From: Chrysemys picta bellii
Taxonomy: Eukaryota; Chordata; Testudines; Emydidae
Assembly: GCF_011386835.1 (NCBI RefSeq)
Contig: NC_088796.1
Location: 86,697,968 to 86,761,967, forward strand
Length of the DNA stretch: 64,000 bases
Direction of reading: 5' to 3'
The position numbers were made by a program, and so were the translations under genes. Positions 25,842-36,957 of this stretch are shown here, piece after piece. A model generated the notes under the pieces. It saw nothing but the letters and a program-made list of their open reading frames with translations, had not been told where the DNA came from and made no database searches. Positions within the stretch are counted from its first letter, which is position 1; the number at the start of each line of letters is the position of its first letter.

Positions 25842-25934
25842 TTAACTTGTGTGTTTCAGGTTGGTGTTCTGTGATGTTGTTCTCATTGTTGATAATCTAA
25901 CAATGGGCCATAAAATGCTGTCCATTCTTAAGTA

Positions 25935-26756
25935 TTGGGTTACCATATTTTAAGTGTCCAAAAAGAGGACACTCCACGGGCCCCGGCCCCGCCCCAACTC
26001 CGCCCCTTCCCCGCCCCAGCCCTGCCCTTTCCCGGCCCCGGCCCAACTCCACCCCCTCCCCTGGACGCTTCGCCCCCCCTGCTCCTCCCCCTCCCCTGCT
26101 TCCTGCGAACATTTGATTCGCAGGAAGCCTGAAGTAGCAGGCAAGCTGGGGCGGGGGGCACGGCCCAGTTCAGCCCCACCGGCCGAGCAGCTCCCTCCGG
26201 CGGTTGGCCGGCCCAGGCCAAGAGGCTCTGGCCCCGGCGTCTCCCGCCTGGCTTGGCTCAGGTCCTGGGGCGCCGGCCCCTGGCCGAGCACCGCCGGCCC
26301 CCGACCCCGGCCCCACACTGCCGGCTCCAGTACCGCCGCTCCCTGCTGAGCACCGCCCGGCCCCCGACCCCGGCCCTGTACCGCCGGCTCCAGCCCCCAG
26401 CCCCCGGCCGAGCATCGCCTGGCCCCGGCCCCCAGCTCCGCACCGCCGGCCCCAGCCAAGCACCGCCCGGCCTGGCACCACCGGCCCCCAGCCGAGCACC
26501 GCTCGGCCCCGGCCCCAGCCCCCGGCTCCGCACTGCCGGCCGAGCACTGCCGGTCCCCAGCTCCACACCACCGGCCCCAGCCCCGGCCCCCGGCCGAGCA
26601 CTGCCGGCCCCAGCGGCTCCAGCCCCCGGTCGAGCACCGCCGGTCTCTCCCTCCTTTCCCGGACATGTCCGACTTTTTGGGATTTCCCCCCGGACGGGGA
26701 TTTGAGGCCCAAAAAGCCAGACATGTCTGGGAAAATCCGGACGTATGGTAACCCTA
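25935..26756. mobile_element. Non-autonomous hAT element with GC-rich minisatellite, 822 bp
   Basis: The ends TTGGGTTACCATA (25935) and TATGGTAACCCTA (to 26756) are inverted repeats with one mismatch over 13 bases. The flanking 8-base duplication CTTAAGTA is perfect (25927-25934 and 26757-26764), as for hAT elements. Subterminal blocks near the right end (ACATGTCCGACTTTTTGG and AAAAAGCCAGACATGTC) form a hairpin. The centre, about 25975-26650, is a minisatellite of CCCCGGCCGAGCACCGCCGG-like units with no A+T-rich spacer. Long ORFs occur in nearly every frame here because stops are rare in such DNA. They carry no domain. Confidence 0.92.
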
Positions 26757-27062
26757 CTTAAGTAGAACTTAAAAACAAACACTGGCACCATAGAAACCAA
26801 AGTCACTGCCTAACAATAGGTGAGTGTCATTTTCTCTTATATTTTGGCCAGGTTTGACTGCAAAATATCATTCATGATTCAGTACATATAAACTATCTGA
26901 AAAACAGTAAACATCAAGGCATAACTACTTGCTGAAAACGGTAGAGAGAATAGACTTTGGGACTGGGTTGGTCTATATTTACTAGTAGCTTCATGCCAAT
27001 TGACCACCATGCATTTGCACATTTAACCATAAAATTAAATAGCTAAATCCAAATCAACATAC

Positions 27063-27219
27063 CAATTTCAACTGGAAGATGTGTGATCTGGTTATTTGAT
27101 AACTCCAATACTTTCAGCTCTTGAAACAGGGCAATGTAGGCTGGAATGGTTTGTATCTGTGTTTTGTAGATATGCCATTCTTTTAGATGTGTCTGTTCTT
27201 TCAATGAATCTGGAAATTC
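27063..27219 (-). CDS. LRRC2: LRRC2 coding exon 3 (start of the LRR array)
   Basis: The exon is 157 bases: 52 codons plus the first base of a glycine codon. It reads [33 protein letters not shown] and [34 protein letters not shown] is a textbook LRR, and the preceding segment is the irregular first repeat. It matches the same part of vertebrate LRRC2. The acceptor TTTCATTACAG ends at 27220 and the donor GTATGT starts at 27062. The exon starts in phase 0 and ends in phase 1, agreeing with both neighbours. There is no stop or frameshift. Confidence 0.95.
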
Positions 27220-28665
27220 CTGTAATGAAATAAGATTACATAAATCAAGAGTATTTGGCTAGTGTTTTATTTTTCCATATTTCTGAATTAAAGCCAGGCT
27301 AACATCTATCCTCTTAATTTCCCTTTGGTTGTCTTGGGGTAGGATGGTACTTTGCTAACATCCCTTCCAGGAGTTTGCCTTCTAGGAGGAGCATTGCCAC
27401 TGCTCACTGCTACCTAAATTGGTTTACAACAGTCAGCCTGGACTGTGGGTCCTGTCCAGCCAGTGATCGTTTTCAACCATCCTATCCAGGTACCAAAGTG
27501 TATTTGGTAAATAGGGCTGCAGTGCATAGTGCACATCATTTACAATTTATTGCAACAGGATGGTAAATATTGTCTTTGCAAAGCAGTTATAATCAAAGGT
27601 GTTGAAAAGACTTCAAAGGAGTGCAGACAGATCACCATCTAAAGCCACTGGGTCAGATTTTGCCTTTTAGTATACACACACAACTCCCAGTGACTTCAAT
27701 TAGACTTCTCTATGCAGAAAACTGATGGCAAAATTAGGCTCACTTGTTGGAATTCAACAGGACCTTCTTATGGAAGGCTTAAGTGCTACCATAACCAGCA
27801 AGGCACGGAGTGTGACACAAACCAAGGACTTCCGCACAAGTAGGGAAGGCCAAGACTCACCCAGGATACAGGACTGACCAAAGTCACTATGAGAAGTCAG
27901 TGAAGGTGATGACCTTAGACTGGGGAAGGAGAGGGAGGGAATAGTTATTTCTGCATATGTTGATGGTTATTTACTGTGAATGTTGCCTAAATAAGGCTGT
28001 GGGTATTCTCAACAAACCCACTGTATTAATATTCAATTTGTCTTGGAGAAAGGGCAAAAGCAGTGGACTTATTCCCAAAGCATCTCACTAAGACTTTATT
28101 CACAAACAACAGAAAAAGAATGGATGCATTTCAGCAGGGTCTACATGGACCAATTAATGTACAACACTTTAGTTTGCTTTAGTAATCACACCTACATAGA
28201 GTGCATTACATCACCTTATATAAGCAAACCGTTATTTACACAATTAGGCATCTAATGTTAGGTACCCAGATTTGACAACTTTGGCCTCACTAAACTGTAG
28301 AATTAATAAAGTTTGCATTCCTATATGCCTCCAAATTTAAGCATAGCAAGTTGCTCCCTTACTTTTCACTATAAAAATATTTAATGTTCTCATGCTAGTT
28401 TGGATGTTGGGTTTCTTCAGTCTTGAACTCAAATAAGTTTAGTCATAGAGGCCACAAATTAAGCAAATCATATAAGTAGATGCTTATCTATCAGCACATG
28501 AGTAATCTCATGCTCATTTAGCAAAACACATGCTTAAGTCTTATTGATTTCAGCATGTGCTTAAGTGTTTTGTTGAATCAGGTCCAGAATAGTCTGGTCC
28601 TTTGAAATCTGCCTTTTAGCATTTATCAATGTTTCCAAATTTGTCTCCTGCTGAGAAGGAATATA

Positions 28666-28933
28666 GGGTATGTCTACACTGCCATTAAAAACCTGTGGCT
28701 GGTCTATGCCAGCTGACTCAGGCTTGCAGGTGTCAGGCTAAGGGGCTATGTAATTGTAGTGTAGACTTTTGGGCTCAGGCTACAGTTTGGGCTCTAGGAC
28801 CCTGCGAGGGGGAAGGTCAGAGTTTGGGCACCAGCCTGAGCTCCAATATCTACACCACAATTAAAGAGCCCCGCAGCCAGAGTCAGCTGGCACAGGCCAG
28901 CTGTGGGTCTCTAATTGCTATGTAGACATACCC
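28666..28933. mobile_element. MITE with GGGTATGTCTACA ends, 268 bp
   Basis: The inverted ends are perfect over 13 bases (28666-28678 and 28921-28933). The inverted pairing continues imperfectly inward, with GGCTGGTCTATGCCAGCTGA matching GTCAGCTGGCACAGGCCAGC. The tip is identical to the end of the Harbinger copy at 47808, which suggests a PIF/Harbinger relation. I cannot read a clear 3-base duplication here. Confidence 0.8.
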
Positions 28934-28987
28934 ACTGAGACTGAAGAGTGCAAACTCTTTTTAACTTGGTCATATAGCGACATAGCA

Positions 28988-29146
28988 ACACTGGGTCAAA
29001 TTTTCAGAAGTGTCTAAGTGACTGGGAAGTCTAAATCCCATTTTCAAAAAGTGACCTGGGCACTTAGGAGCCCAAGTCCCATTGACTTTCACTTTCTGAA
29101 ATAGGACTCCTAAATCACTTAAGTGCTTTTGAAAATGTTATCCCCG
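28988..29146. mobile_element. Palindromic MITE, CTTAGGAG type
   Basis: GGGTCAAATTTTCAGAAGTG on the left and AAGTGCTTTTGAAAATGTTA on the right are inverted. GGCACTTAGGAGCC with GGACTCCTAAATCACTT and a centre TCCCATTGACTTTCA complete the palindrome. Confidence 0.65.
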
Positions 29147-30449
29147 GATCTTTCTTTTGGCTCCAGGAAGCATGGAAATAGTGTCTTTAAACAGCTCATT
29201 AATTAGAAGCAATTTTTGCCTTGCCAATTTCTAGAATTATTTCAAATACTTGGGAAAGAATTTGCTACTGGGGTAATTTTCAAAACTCCATTCAGTTTAA
29301 CCCATGTGTTTCAGGCGTTTTGAATGATGGAGAGTGCAGGTTTTTTAAGCCTTTGAATTCATACTAAATTGTTTTAGTTAATTGGTTTTCAATTCTGACC
29401 AACTTTTCATGGTTTGAATTATGCAACAAATGCCCTAAACTTGGGTCAGATAGAAATCAGTTGATAAAGATGAAAATTAGGTAATTTTAGACCCTATTTT
29501 TGTAAAGTAGCATATCATCTAGCAATCTTACTGCTAGGTTTTATATCATTCTGCAGTGGTAACATCTGAAATAAATAATCTAGCTGAGGCACCATTACCA
29601 TCTCTGCAGCAGTAACTCTGCCTCATAAAATGAGTTTTAATAGTTTCCACCTTTACTCCCTTTAAATCTTTGTGTGTGGGTTTTGTTTTGTTCTTTTAGA
29701 ATTTTACATTACAAAGGCAACTTTAACTGCGAAGGCCACAATTTTAACTTGTTTTTAAGATCAGGAACCTCAGTTTTTCTTTAGATTTGTTAGTTTCCCC
29801 CAAAATATTAATATGGTGACATATTTTAATAGATTCCTCTTAATTAAGCACCAGTAATAGTGCTACTTATGTACAGCTAAATCATTCATCTTAACTTGAT
29901 TAGCAGTACATTGAAACAGACATTCAAATGCTGACCACTGGGATTTTTTTAAAGAATAATTTAATGCTAGTTCTAATTCCATGACTTCCTATATATATAA
30001 ATCTGCAGACACTGAGTCTGTATGTAATTCTTTTTTTTCCCCTTCTTTTTTTGATATGGATTGTTTCATTTTTGGCTTTATTTGCCAAGGAAGTATATAT
30101 CATATTTTGATCCATTTTATATATTTGTCAGTTTATGGTAGTTAAAAAATAAAATGCCTGAATTGCCTCAAGGCTGGTAATGAGCAATCTTTCTAAATTC
30201 TTGTGGAAGATTACCCCACCCTTTCCTTCCCCCCGACCCCTCCAAATGTGCAGTACTTATTTTTACATCTATTATAAATAAATAAATCATAAAGGTTCAA
30301 ACTATGACTGCTTTCTTTCATCTCATTCTTGATTTTCCCCATCATTACGGGCTAAACTGAGACTTAACTTGAAGCTTCAACCTATGGGGTAACACATACT
30401 TGTACCAGCCAAGGAGGAGCTCTCAGAAGGAATTGGGAGTCAGGGAGGA

Positions 30450-30690
30450 AGTGGCGGGGTGGCCCAGTACTTAAGGGGCTAACCTAGGACTTACAAGATG
30501 CAGGTTCAAAGGCCTTCTCTACCACATGTGACTGTAGTCAAGTCACTTAGCCTTTCTGTGTCTCAGTTTCCCATCTGTAAAATGGAGATATTAGCACTTC
30601 CTTACCTCACTGGGGTGTTGTGAAGATAGAAACTGTGAGGTGTTCAGATAGGATGGTAATAAGGGCCATGTAAGTAACTAGATAGATTAG
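30450..30690 (+). repeat. MIR-type SINE, plus strand
   Basis: The order is a tRNA-like head (GTGGCCCAGTACTTAAGGGG, GATGCAGGTTCAAAGGCC), then the conserved core (CAAGTCACTTAGCCTTTCTG, GTCTCAGTTTCCCATCTGTA, AAATGGAGATATTAGC) and CTCACTGGGGTGTTGTGAAG. This is the MIR/CORE-SINE layout. It is well preserved for such an old family. Confidence 0.88.
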
Positions 30691-31080
30691 AGACACTCCA
30701 TTTAGTCACAATTCCTTCAGAGCTCCACTTTGGCATGAGGGTTAGATGGACGTTGCATTATCCCTTTACCAAACCCAAGGTATTTCTCTTCCCCCACTGA
30801 CTGGTGCACACTCCTCTCCTCATCCACTTCATTCCCACTTGCTAGGGAGGGACAGGCTTTGGCATGCTCTCCTCCCACCCCAGAGGCAAGGTTCAGGTAG
30901 CTGCTCCTTGGAAGTTGGGAAGAGTGGACGGCAGAGAGAAAGCACATTACACTTCCTTGTTCCCTGGCTCTGCCGTGATCTAGCTCTATTGCTGTCCCTT
31001 CACTGGTCTGCCATTTCTTTCCATCTTGTACACATTCCCCTAACATCTGTTATTCCTAATTCACCAAAGTGAGCACTGAG

Positions 31081-31162
31081 GGTGAAATCCTGGTCCTGTT
31101 GGAGACACATGGCAAAATTCCCATCAGCTTCACTGAGGCCAGGATTTCATCCTGGGTGTTCT
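31081..31162. mobile_element. Short palindromic MITE
   Basis: GGTGAAATCCTGGTCC on the left and GCCAGGATTTCATCCTGG on the right are inverted, around CAAAATTCCCATCAGCTTCA. It belongs to the palindromic family with CCATTGA-like centres. Confidence 0.65.
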
Positions 31163-31402
31163 CCATAAGTAAAAAGATAATCATGCAAAACCTTTTTCTT
31201 TGTTAGAGAGAGACTGATCCAACATGCTGGACTTTTCTCTGCTATCTCAGACACAGATCCCAGCCATCTGACTCCTTCATAACTTTGGGAATCAATAAAT
31301 TACAATTTAGGGATTTATTCCATTGTCTGGAATCAATCTGAAAGGCTTAGAAAATTTTACTTATGTTTCGTTAAGAACTAAGGATTGCTATATTAGTATC
31401 AA

Positions 31403-33134
31403 GTAGGTCTCTCAAGCAATTAAAAAAATTAATCGTGATTTATCACACTGTTAAACAATAATAGAATACCATTTATTTAATACCATTCTAATAATAATAA
31501 TAATAATAGATTCTAATAATAGAATATATATATATTCTAAATTCTAATAATATAATATATATATATATATAATAGAATAATAATTCTAATAATAGAATAC
31601 CATTTATTTAATCTACATTTTCAAATATATTGATTTCAATTACAACACAGAATACAAAGTATACAGTGCTCACTCTATATTTCTTTTTATTACAAATACT
31701 TTCACTGTAAAAAAAACAAAAGAAATAGTATTTTTCAACTTATCTACTACAAGTACTGTAGTGCAATATCTTTATCATGAAAGTTGAACTTACAAATGTA
31801 GAATTATGTACAAAAAACCCTGCATTTAAAAATAAAACAATGTAAAATTTTAGAGCCTGCAAGTCCACTCAGTCCTACTTGTTGTTTACATTTGCAGGAG
31901 ATAATGCTGTCTGCTTCTTGTTTACAATGTCACCTGAACGTGAGAACAGGTGTTCTCATGGCACTGTTGTAGCCGGTATTGCAAGATATTTATGTGCCAG
32001 ATGCGCTAAAGAGTCATATGTCCCTTCATGCTTCAACCACCATACCAGGGGACATGCGTCCATGCTGATGACGGGTTCTATTCGATAACAATCCAAAGCA
32101 GTGCAGACTGACACATGTTCATTTTCATTATCTTAGTCAGATGCCACCAGAATATGGTTGATTTTCTTTTTTGGTGGTTCGGGTTCTGTAGTTTCCGCAT
32201 CAGAGTGTTGCTCTTTTAAGACTTCTGAAAGCATGCTCTACACCTCATCCCTCTCAGATTTTGGAAGGCACTTCAGATTCTTAAACCTTGGGTCAAGTGC
32301 TGTAGCTATGTTTAGAAATCTCACATTAATACCTTCTTTGCGTTTTGTCAAATCTGCAGTGAAAGTGTTCTTAAAATGAACAACGTGCTGGGTCATCATC
32401 CAAGACTGCTGTAACATGAAATATATGGCAAAATGCGGGTAAAACAGAGCGAGGGACATAGAATTCTCCCTCCAAGGAGTTCAGTCCAAATTTAATTAAT
32501 GCATTATTTTTTTTAAGAGCGTCATCAGCATGGAAGCATGTCCTCTGGAATGGTGGCCAAAGCATGAAGGGGCATACGAATATTTAGCATATCTAGCACA
32601 TAAATACCTTGCAATGCTGGCTACAAAATGCCATGCAAATGTCTGTTCTTACTGTCTGGTGACACTGTAAATAAGAAGAGGGCAGAATTATATCCTGTAA
32701 ATGTAAACAAACTTGTTTGTCTTAGCCATTGGCGGAACAAGAAGTAGGACTGAGTGGACTTGTAGGCTCCAAAGTTTTACATTATTTTGTTTTGGAGTGC
32801 AGTTATATAACAAAAAAAAAAATCTACATTTGTAAGTTGCACTTTCACGACAAAGAGATTGCACTATAGTACTTGTATATAAATACTATTTCTTTTGTTT
32901 ATCATTTTTACAATGCAAATATTTATACTCAAAAATAATATACACTTTGTTTTCAATTACAACACAGAATACAATATATATGAAAATGTAGAAAAACATC
33001 CAAAATATTTAATAAATTTCAATTGGTATTCTATTGTTTAACAGTGCAATTAAAACTGTTAAACATTAATTGTTTTAATCGCGATTAATTTTTTAGTTAA
33101 TCGCATGAGTTAAGTGTGATTAATCAACAGTCCC
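31403..33134 (-). mobile_element. hAT-derived element with very long inverted arms, 1.7 kb
   Basis: The two arms are inverted copies over several hundred bases. AATTAATCGTGATTTATCAC near the left end faces ATCGCGATTAATTTTTTAGT near the right. CAAGTCCACTCAGTCCTACT (31860) faces AGTAGGACTGAGTGGACTTG (32744). TGCAAGATATTTATGTGCCAG (about 31980) faces a diverged copy at about 32600. Possible duplications are AGTATCAA (31395) and AGTATCAC (33135). Between the arms, a minus-strand fragment encodes NIATALDPRFKNLKCLP (32238-32459). ALDPRFK is a signature of hAT transposases and their domesticated ZBED relatives. No complete transposase remains, and the left arm carries an AT/AAT microsatellite. Confidence 0.75.
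31482..31605. repeat. AAT/AT microsatellite inside the left arm
   Basis: TAATAATAATAATAATAG followed by TATATATATATATAT runs and AATTCTAATAATAGAATA units. It splits a sequence that is continuous in the right arm. Confidence 0.85.
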
Positions 33135-34977
33135 AGTATCACGATATTCTTTCTGGACTTTTGGTACAGTAATCAGGCCAAATTCAAATCTGATTGCAAT
33201 GGAATTGAACCCACTCACACAAGGTCTGAATTTATATCAATTGTCTAGACTTCCAAGTTTTCTCTGACAATCTTTCTTTATACCCAGTATTATATGGGAT
33301 AAACAACCTAATGTTTTTCTATAGTGTGCCATTTTTTCAGGATATTCCCTCTTTCAATACATATATCTGTGTTGCTAAACCAGTGAGTAGCAGGAACTGA
33401 AATTTACACAGGCTTTATATTTTTGCTTTCCTCTTCGATTACCTGGTGGTTTTTTTGTAATCTTCAGCCACTGTATTAAAGCTGGCAAGCAGCTGATAAA
33501 TTACTCCATGAAGAATGCCACTTGGAAAATGTTGAGTTTTAGCCTCTAAGAGTAAAACAATATCACAAAACACCTTGATTTTGAAAAACTATTTAAAGGC
33601 AATATACCAAGGTACCCACCACTTATTTAAGTATCACCAGTGAGAACAGAATCTACCTACTAGAGATGTTTCTGAACCAAAACTCTGGACTCCAAACACT
33701 CAATTTTTAGAGAAGTTCAGATTCTGATCTCAATCCAAACTTACCACTCTATCTGCAATGGGCCAAACCAACAGCCTGGAATCAAATACCTCCCTTAGTT
33801 TTGAGAAAGTTTGGAGCTGGTTCCAAACTTTAAGACTCAAACCCATCTCTACTCCCTAACCAGGGCAGGTTCTTCATGATCTCATAAAACATCTGAGGGT
33901 GTATAATGTATAATGATGCGACAGAATTTGTCCCCTCTGGTGTGGTTATTTCACATAAAGAAACTTGACTTATTATGGCAAACACATAACTCACTATCAC
34001 CAGCAGGTTTGGAATAACAAATGGAAGTAGCCTCCTTACTGAGCCACAAAGTAGCTGAAATTCACAGAGTAAAACTGAGAGAATAATTTGCAATAAATTA
34101 TTTTTTTCTGTGAATTTCATGTATTTTAATCTTCATTAATTGTACCTGAGGTCATGATTTGTTCATAAATAATTGTTTTACTGTAGTTCATTAGCAAGGA
34201 GTTTGTTGAATGCATTTGATATTCAAGCTTTTTTATTGGACATGTACTGCTGGAAATGAGGGTCAAGATCCCCAGCTGGCATAAAGCAATATAGCCAAGA
34301 TCTGGTCCATGGTGTTTTTCAGTTCTCTGACTGCGTGACTGGATAAGTATAGGCACTTTTTATAGTGCTAATGCTGACAGTCACAAATTCAAAAGTTGCT
34401 TTTCCTGAAAATTTTCAACATTCACTTAAAATTTGCTGATTCCACGAACATTCTTGACGGTAAACTGCTTTCTGTGAATAACTAATGAATGAAACACTTA
34501 AATGGCAAGAAGCCAGTCAAAGTAAATTCATTTAATAATTCAAATAAATATTCATGGCATTGGGTTCTTTTTTACAGCCTTCACCCATCTGCAGTAGCTA
34601 AAGCTTTCTCTGAAGAACTTATTTAATTCAGTTGGTACACGTTTGTGGTAGAATCTCAGCTAAGAGCTTTATCAATGGTTGTCATTCTCTGCTAGGTAGC
34701 TGATTCAGACACATGTGGTTAAGAGTCTAAAAGCACTACAAGATTATTTTTTCATCAAGGGTTCACTTGGGAGATTCTCTAAGGGCAGATAAGGATAAAC
34801 AACATGGAGAGGGAATTGCACTATAAAGGGAGATCTCTGAAGGAGCTGCAAAGAGAAGAGTCATGCAATGGGAGGACAAATGAGAGAGAGAGTGACTCCA
34901 TAATTTCTGATGTTATTCTGGCATAGAAGTTTTCTTTCCTATTTGGCAAGTACACCCTATAATAGTTAATTCCTGGA

Positions 34978-35475
34978 TGGACATCACTCATTCACTCATG
35001 CCCGTCACCCCAATCGGGGCATGGACCGCCAACCACAGATCTCCAGAGTCCTCTATCCTGGGCCATTTGCTCTAGATGGTTCCAGGTATAGCCCATTTTT
35101 ATGCTATCAGCCTGAAGGTCGCGTCACCAGGTGTTCTTGGCGTAGTGTGTTTGTTGCTCCTCATCTCTGCTGCAACCTGCGCCATCTTTCTTGACTCGTA
35201 CATGCTCCTCACGTTCCATGTACCGATGGTAATCCTCCTAGTTGCAAGGAGGGTAATCGGCTTAGTGGCTTCCTCACGACTTTCACCACCCAGCGTCATG
35301 CGTCTTCGAGTTGAAGGCCCTTCTTTTTCAAGGCTAAAAGTCTCTGTTATCTCTATTGTTGGCGTTTCTGTAGCAAATTAATTTTTTTACGTGGTGGAGT
35401 TGCTAGCCCCACGCCCAACCCTCCTCCTTTATCCTGACTTGGGACAGGCAGATGGCCCCAAAGGACCTCTCTGGT
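34978..35475 (-). mobile_element. RTE-like LINE, internally deleted, minus strand
   Basis: On the minus strand, a 5' piece (35475 to about 35160) encodes RRITIGTWNVRSMYES and QVAAEMRSN, the start of an AP-type endonuclease domain (TWNVR motif). It passes directly into a segment in another frame reading DLQADSIKMGYTWNHLEQ then MAQDRGLWRSVVGGP, which resembles the extreme C-terminus of an RTE-type reverse transcriptase protein and ends at a TGA at 34994-34992. GAGTGAATGAGTGA follows, like the short tail repeat of such LINEs. The catalytic core of both enzymes is missing, and one codon in the C-terminal frame is a stop. Confidence 0.7.
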
Positions 35476-36744
35476 GGAGTTCTGGATGGACATATTTCCA
35501 TATAATGGACACCACACTAACATGGCAAGATTCAAATGACACTACTTGGAAAAAGTTTTGTAGACCAATACACTAGATCCACTGTCCCAGGACTACTCAA
35601 TACTTACTGTTTGCTGCCGGGTTAGCTCTATCTGCGAACTGGAAATCTACATTTTAACCCAAACTGTGGTTCCAGAAATTAATCTATACATGTTCTTTTA
35701 CCACCCTCATCAACTTAATAGCTCAGCACCTTCCAGTAGTGCATTACATTATGACTAACATCTGTCATGTATGGTTAACTCTCTCTTTCATGCTCTCCCC
35801 AGGGAGAGAATAGTGGGTACAGTGAAGTGCTTTGTTTTATTAGGGTTTGTTGGAGGGTTTTTAACTGTAGATGCTGCTACAGGTTTATATCACAGAAGGC
35901 AAGGTCAAAGAAGCATGCCTTGCTCTTATAGCAGAAGGTGATGAAGTTTGTGATGGTCCTTCATTTCTGTAGGAATTCCACAGATTCAAGGTCAATCTAC
36001 ACTGTAGCTGTGCAGCTCTTGCTGCAGTAGTATAGACATGCCCCTAGTTAAATAGCTAGGCAGACAAAAGCTGAGTAGCTTTATGATTTCCCCCCTTTTC
36101 TCATAATACACACATAAAGAATTATCTCTGATTGTGAAAATAGGATATGCTTCAGAACACTTTTATTTCTCTAGAAACCAACTCCACTACTAATTGACTG
36201 GCATCAGTTGAGGAAGTGGACTCCTGATCTCACTTCTAAACTGAAGTATCATGAAAAGCAATGCCAAGTGTTATTTCTACTACTCCATGACTGGTAAGTT
36301 TTACTTATCATTTTGTTTTAAACAAATACAGAACAAAATTTGTCTCTGAACCATCAAGGAATGCAAGCAAACCTTTGGGTATTTTAAAAGTAATTGACAA
36401 GCCAACCTAAGCTGATATCGTTACTGCCGTCTCCTTTGCCCCATACGTGGAACTAGGGAACAATCAAATTGTATTGTGATGGTTTACTACCAAGCTTTCC
36501 AGAGGACTACATTACACACATCAGTGCAGAATTAATTATCGGCATTGTTACATTGCACTCTATATGATTTTATGAAAATCATAATGATTATATGATGAGT
36601 GTGAATATAATGTAACTAAAATATGCTTCATGCAAAAGGTCTCTTGTAAGGTATAATCTACTGAGTGTGGTCATCCTATTTGTATAAATGTATCACTCTT
36701 GTATCTGAAACTAGAAATATGAAATATAACTCTGATGTCCTATT

Positions 36745-36957
36745 TCAGAGTAGCAGCCGTGTTAGTCTGTATCCGCAAAAAGAACAGGAGTACTTGTGGC
36801 ACCTTAGAGACTAACAAATTTATTAGAGCATAAGCTTTCGTGGACTACAGCCCGCTTCTTTGGATGCATCCGAAGAAGTGGGCTGTAGTCCACGAAAGCT
36901 TATGCTCTAATAAATTTGTTAGTCTCTAAGGTGCCACAAGTACTCCTGTTCTTTTTT
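36745..36957. mobile_element. Palindromic Penelope-like (PLE) insertion, copy 1
   Basis: The 213-bp insertion is flanked by a perfect 13-base duplication CTGATGTCCTATT (36732-36744 and 36958-36970). The arms are inverted: CCTTAGAGACTAACAAATTT and AGCATAAGCTTTCGTGGACT on the left face their complements on the right, around GGATGCATCC. The outer part (CAGCCGTGTTAGTCTG) is present on the left only. The right arm has a hammerhead-like layout at 36870-36907. The sequence and ribozyme fit Penelope-like retroelements. It lies inside the LTR at 36540. Confidence 0.85.
36870..36907 (+). other. Degenerate hammerhead ribozyme-like motif
   Basis: The order is core box CCGAAGA (consensus CUGAUGA), one extra A, helix II GTGGGC-TGTA-GTCCAC (six pairs, one G-U), GAAA, and a three-pair helix III AGC-TTAT-GCT, then C at the expected cleavage position. 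Two core positions differ from consensus, one of them (position 7) known to tolerate change. Helix I is not obvious. Penelope-like elements are known to carry hammerheads in their terminal repeats. Confidence 0.6.

Larger units (their letters stand above)
15942..27062 (-). other. LRRC2: LRRC2 intron between coding exons 3 and 4 (11.1 kb)
   Basis: Bounded by the donor GTATGT at 27062-27057 and the acceptor TTTTAACAG ending at 15942. It contains a hAT MITE (16093), a GC-rich foldback repeat (16823), microsatellites, a CR1 tail (23985), a MITE (24881) and a GC-rich hAT element (25935). The stretches 18300-22370, 22420-23980 and 24080-24880 look unique and A+T-rich. I see no gene there. Confidence 0.85.

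Noticed and set aside
25950..26666. 238-codon ORF and several overlapping long ORFs
   Set aside because: They are readings of a GC-rich minisatellite inside a hAT element, open on both strands because stop codons are rare there.
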